Below are positions 15,854 to 18,399 of a stretch of DNA of 18,399 nt, piece by piece (positions within the stretch are counted from its first letter, which is position 1; each line of letters opens with the position of its first letter). A model generated the notes under the pieces. The model did no database searches, was not told the DNA's origin, and saw only the letters and a list, made by a program, of their open reading frames with translations. The stretch is from an uncultured Rubellimicrobium sp. (GTDB taxonomy: Bacteria > Pseudomonadota > Alphaproteobacteria > Rhodobacterales > Rhodobacteraceae), in the NCBI GenBank assembly GCA_902805995.1, contig CADCUU010000067.1:1-18399 (forward strand), read 5' to 3'. The position numbers and the translations under genes were made by a program.

Positions 15854-16345
15854 TCAGCGGTAACGGAGAATCTCCCTGAACCCGGCCACCCGTTCGGAGG
15901 TCATCCGCACCCGGCAGTCCCCTCCCACATGGGCCGCCATGGTCCCCTCCGCCACGTCGGCCACCGCGAAATCGCAGGCCGCGTCGCGATAGGCTTCCCA
16001 GGCCGCCTGCTCCGCCCGCAACCCCTCCAGCTCCCCAGGCTCCCGCCCGTCCTGCATCGCCGCCCAGGAGCGCGCCAGCTCCTCGTTCCAAAGCCGGCCC
16101 AACAGCGCGGCGCACATGACGAAGCCCAACGTCGTGGCCCCCTGCGACCCCATGAAGTGGCAGGCCTGCTGGGTCTGCGGCCCGCAGGCGCGATAGCTCT
16201 CGTCGTCGTGTCCCTGGTCGAGGCACCCCCGGATCATCGCATCGAGAGGCGCCACAAGCGGCTGATACTCCGCATTGAGCCCCGACTGCGCCGCAGCCCC
16301 CGCCGCCCAGACCGTCAGGCCCGCCGCAAGCATCCCAAGTTTCAT
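15854..16345 (-). CDS. Exported LprI-like (DUF1311) protein
   Basis: Protein of 163 residues with a signal peptide (MKLGMLAAGLTVWAAGAAAQ, cleavage near AAA-QS). The C-terminal half carries the DUF1311/lysozyme-inhibitor LprI-type pattern: LRAEQAAWEAYRDAACDFA, then EGTMAAHVGGDCRVRMTSER, with paired cysteines; more cysteines occur earlier (RGCLDQ, RACGPQ, QACHFM, VMCAAL). By family it is periplasmic, and some members inhibit host lysozyme, but function here is not established. ATG at 16345 overlaps the upstream membrane-protein gene by one base (TGATG) with GGAGAGG about 8 bases upstream. It ends 21 bases before the nuo promoter -35. Confidence 0.82.
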   Translation of the reverse strand: MKLGMLAAGLTVWAAGAAAQSGLNAEYQPLVAPLDAMIRGCLDQGHDDESYRACGPQTQQACHFMGSQGATTLGFVMCAALLGRLWNEELARSWAAMQDGREPGELEGLRAEQAAWEAYRDAACDFAVADVAEGTMAAHVGGDCRVRMTSERVAGFREILRYR

Positions 16346-16725
16346 CACTTCGCCTCTCCCCAGGCCACCACCGACGCCGCCAACAGCAGCGCAACCGTCA
16401 CCGGCAGCCACAGCGCCCTCTCCATCCCCGAAGGCGTCGCCGCATTCCCCACCACTCCAAAGACCGAAAGCCCCAGCACCGCCCCCATCGCGCCGCGCGG
16501 CACCCGCCACGGAAGGACCCCCGCCCGCGCCAGCACCACCGCCGCCATCCCCGCGATCATCAGCGCCGAAAGCCCCGACAGCCCGCGCGCGGGCCAGGGC
16601 AGAACCCCCGGCCAGCGCCCGCCCATGGTAAAGGCCCCCCAGGGCGCACCGGCAATCACCAGAAGGTGAAAGCCCACGACCAGTGTCGCAAGCCCCGCAA
16701 ACCCCCATGCCGCCGCCCTGACCAT
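16345..16725 (-). CDS. Four-helix integral membrane protein, function unknown
   Basis: A hydrophobic protein of 126 residues with four predicted transmembrane segments (about 5-27, 48-68, 76-93 and 104-122). Short loops contain GGRWPGVLPWPARG and TPSGMERALWLP. I do not recognise a named family; such small four-helix proteins are common in Rhodobacteraceae. ATG at 16725 has GGGGAGGG about 6 bases upstream. Its stop overlaps the start of the LprI-like gene by one base, so the pair forms a two-gene unit. It is separated by 90 bases from the glyoxalase-fold gene upstream. Confidence 0.75.
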   Translation of the reverse strand: MVRAAAWGFAGLATLVVGFHLLVIAGAPWGAFTMGGRWPGVLPWPARGLSGLSALMIAGMAAVVLARAGVLPWRVPRGAMGAVLGLSVFGVVGNAATPSGMERALWLPVTVALLLAASVVAWGEAK

Positions 16726-16815
16726 CCGGCCCTCCCCTGTCGTGCGGACCCTATCCGGCCAGCCCGCTTCAGGAAGTCAGGTATTCCCCCAGGCCGCACA
16801 GCTCCTCCGGCCGCC

Positions 16816-17229
16816 TCAGCGATCCCAGATCCGCGTCTCCGCCACCTCCAGCGAATTCCCGGCCGGGTCGCGGAAATAGACCGACCGACCGCCTCCAGGC
16901 CAGGTCACCTCCGCCTCGATGCCGATGCCCAGCGCCTCCAGCCGGGCGCGCCAGCCCTCGATCCCCAGCGGCTCGGCGGCAAAGCACAGATGCCCCGGCC
17001 CCCGCGCCCCATGAACCGGCACCGGCAACGGACTGCCGGCGTCCGCCACCTCCGTCGCCTCCGCGCGAAAGACCAGCAGCACCCCCGGCCCGCAGCGAAA
17101 GAACACGTGCCGCCCCGCGACCCGCCCGATCCTCTCCAGCCCCAGCATCCCGCCATAGAACGCCTCGGCGGCCTCCAGCTCGTCCGCATAGATCGCGGTC
17201 TCGAGGATGCGGCTCGGGGACTTGGCCAT
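16816..17229 (-). CDS. VOC superfamily (glyoxalase/bleomycin resistance fold) protein
   Basis: Soluble protein of 137 residues with the two-module VOC fold. The N-terminal module has ILETAIYADELEAAEAFYGG MLGLE with HVFFRCGPGVLLVF; the C-terminal module has GARGPGHLCFAAE, RLEALGIGIEAEVTWPGG and VYFRDPAGNSLEVAE. The His in GPGHLCF (about 91) and Glu in NSLEVAE (about 128) are candidate metal ligands. Substrate cannot be told from sequence: glyoxalase I, dioxygenase and drug-binding members share this fold. ATG at 17229 is six bases after the stop of the upstream exported-protein gene and has little ribosome site, so its translation may be coupled. Confidence 0.88.
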   Translation of the reverse strand: MAKSPSRILETAIYADELEAAEAFYGGMLGLERIGRVAGRHVFFRCGPGVLLVFRAEATEVADAGSPLPVPVHGARGPGHLCFAAEPLGIEGWRARLEALGIGIEAEVTWPGGGRSVYFRDPAGNSLEVAETRIWDR

Positions 17230-17235
17230 GGCGCG

Positions 17236-17625
17236 TCAGCTCATGGGAACATAAAGGATGGCGATGCGCCCGGTCTGATCCTCGTGCACCGACAGCGTCG
17301 GCGGATCGGCCAGGAACCCGGGCGGCGGCCGCACCGTGATGACGTCGGGCAGGTCCCCCTCCCCGTTCATCACCGACACGTCCACCGACAGCCCGTCGAT
17401 CTCCAGCCGGAAGTCCAGGGCCAGCGGGTTGCCCGTGGTCACGCGGTTGAAGAAGACCACCTCCGCTGGATGCGCCTCCCGAGGCACCAGCCGCACGACC
17501 GAGGCCTCAGCCACCCCCCAGGACCGGTAGTCGCGCGCATAGGCGGGCACCTCGTCGGCCGCCAGCGGCGCGGTCATCAGCCAAAGAGCCGCCGCCCCGA
17601 TCATCCTCACGACAGGCGATTCCAT
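17236..17625 (-). CDS. Exported protein of unknown function
   Basis: Protein of 129 residues with a signal peptide (MESPVVRMIGAAALWLMTAP, cleavage near LAADE about 21-24). The mature part is beta-rich and cysteine-free, with EVVFFNRVTTGNPLALDFRL, ISVDVSVMNGEGDLPDV-like strands and a PPPGFLADPPTLSV segment; no family is recognised. ATG at 17625 has GGGAGGG about 8 bases upstream, which favours it over a longer in-frame start that would add a non-protein-like leader before the signal sequence. It heads the minus-strand group with the VOC gene and is divergent from creA across a 143-base gap. Confidence 0.75.
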   Translation of the reverse strand: MESPVVRMIGAAALWLMTAPLAADEVPAYARDYRSWGVAEASVVRLVPREAHPAEVVFFNRVTTGNPLALDFRLEIDGLSVDVSVMNGEGDLPDVITVRPPPGFLADPPTLSVHEDQTGRIAILYVPMS

Positions 17626-17768
17626 GAACGCACCCTCCCGCAGCGGCAACCCTACCACGGAAAGGTGAACGCGCAGCCCCCGGTTCCCTGCGACACTCCC
17701 TCCGTGGGCCGGCGCGCCCCAGCGGGCCACGACAGGGAACCCCTCCCCCGCCTCGGCGTTGCCGGCCC

Positions 17769-18242
17769 ATGCTCCGCCATGCCCTCCCCCTCGCCCTCGC
17801 CGCCCTCCCCTGGGCCACCTCGCTCTCCGCGCAGGAGGTCGGCCGCGTCGGCGTCGACTGGGTCGGCAACGACATCATCGTCGAAGCCCTCCCCGACCCG
17901 GAGGTCGAGGGCGTGACCTGCCACGTCGCCTACTTCGAGCGTTCCTTCATCGACCGCGTCAGCCAGGGCAACTGGTTCGAGGACCCGTCGAACTCCTCCA
18001 TCGCCTGCCGCCAGACCGGCCCGATCGAACTCGGCGACATCGATACCTCCCCCGAGGGCGAGGAGATCTTCTCCGAGCGGCAGTCGATCATCATCAAGTC
18101 GCTCCGCGTCACCCGAATCTACGACGAGGAGAACCAGGTCCTCGTCTATCTCGCTCACGCCGCCGAGCTGACGGAAGGCTCGGCCAAGATGTCGATCTCC
18201 ACCGTGCCGCTCTGGGGCGCGACCGCCACGCCCCCGGGCTGA
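17769..18242 (+). CDS. creA: CreA family exported protein
   Basis: Protein of 157 residues, the normal CreA length, starting with a signal peptide (MLRHALPLALAALPWATSLSA) and continuing EVGRVGVDWVGNDIIVEALPDP. The CreA pattern is complete: DPEVEGVTCHVAYFER, SSIACRQTGPIEL, ERQSIIIKSLRVTRIYDEENQVLVYLAH and EGSAKMSISTVPL. C51 and C80 likely pair in the periplasm. CreA is widespread in proteobacteria, and its biochemical role is unknown. The ribosome site before ATG 17769 is weak. It is transcribed away from the minus-strand group, and no clear terminator follows; the last 157 bases of the window show nothing I can support. Confidence 0.93.
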   Translation: MLRHALPLALAALPWATSLSAQEVGRVGVDWVGNDIIVEALPDPEVEGVTCHVAYFERSFIDRVSQGNWFEDPSNSSIACRQTGPIELGDIDTSPEGEEIFSERQSIIIKSLRVTRIYDEENQVLVYLAHAAELTEGSAKMSISTVPLWGATATPPG

Positions 18243-18399
18243 GGCCGCCCCGCGCCGAGGGACCCGTCCCCGGACCTTCGCCGCCCGCCCCGAACGCGCC
18301 AGCGCACCGCCTGTCCCGCAATCTGGGCGTTGGCAGGCGGACGCTCCGGACCCCTCCCGGCGCGCCGAATCACCGCCGCCCTACCACGCCCCGCCGGGG

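Noticed and set aside
16345..16708. N-terminal extension of the LprI-like protein
   Set aside because: The extension overlaps the four-helix membrane protein gene and would bury the signal peptide. ATG 16345 has a good ribosome site.
18243..18399. Possible start or end of another gene at the right edge
   Set aside because: Open frames exist on the minus strand but are Arg/Gly-rich and overlap creA; no ribosome site, motif or clear terminator was seen.
1..18399. tRNA or rRNA genes, CRISPR arrays, insertion sequences, prophage or integrase genes
   Set aside because: None seen by eye. Nearly all of the window is accounted for by ordinary coding genes, with no arrays of spaced repeats and no transposase or integrase-like proteins.

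Overview
The window is one long stretch of a high-GC (roughly two thirds G+C) alphaproteobacterial chromosome, almost certainly a member of the Rhodobacteraceae/Paracoccaceae. The evidence is the gene order and protein sizes of its respiratory complex I (NADH:quinone oxidoreductase) cluster, which match the Paracoccus/Rhodobacter arrangement: small accessory genes are interspersed among the nuo genes, NuoE carries a long C-terminal extension, and NuoG lacks the extra N7 cluster motif. The genus cannot be named from the sequence alone.

Nearly everything is on the minus strand and reads from right to left. From about 15760 down to 1 the order is nuoA, nuoB, nuoC, nuoD, an orphan open frame, a small lipoprotein, nuoE, a two-helix membrane protein (DUF5337-like), nuoF, a small exported protein, a DUF5333-like exported protein, nuoG, nuoH, nuoI, a carboxymuconolactone-decarboxylase-family protein, nuoJ, nuoK, nuoL and the first 50 codons of nuoM. 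nuoN lies outside. Together these encode the NADH-oxidising arm (NuoE, F, G), the electron-transfer and quinone-reducing arm (NuoB, C, D, I) and the proton-pumping membrane arm (NuoA, H, J, K, L, M). Most junctions between nuoG and nuoM overlap or are separated by a few bases, as expected of one coupled transcript.

The cluster is not seamless. Good intrinsic terminators on the minus strand follow nuoD (12666-12696) and nuoF (9058-9088). Candidate promoters occur before nuoA (15805-15833), before nuoE (12032-12061) and just after the nuoF terminator (9017-9045). A small plus-strand gene (8341-8577) sits head-on inside the cluster and overlaps its convergent neighbour by 7 bases. The longest gap (7977-8340) holds a repeated 8-mer, ATATGGCC, three times, two copies forming an inverted pair. 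This suggests at least partial division into nuoA-D, nuoE-F and nuoG-onward transcription segments.

Upstream of nuoA lies a second minus-strand group (17625 to 15854): a secreted protein of unknown function, a VOC/glyoxalase-fold protein, a four-helix membrane protein and an LprI-like (DUF1311) exported protein. Divergent from it, at the right end, is a plus-strand creA-family gene (17769-18242). No tRNA, rRNA, insertion sequence, prophage or CRISPR array was seen. I found no wholly new system. The most notable features are the broken-up transcription layout, the His-rich and acidic insertions in NuoL, the NuoE fusion and the set of small exported proteins embedded among the nuo genes.
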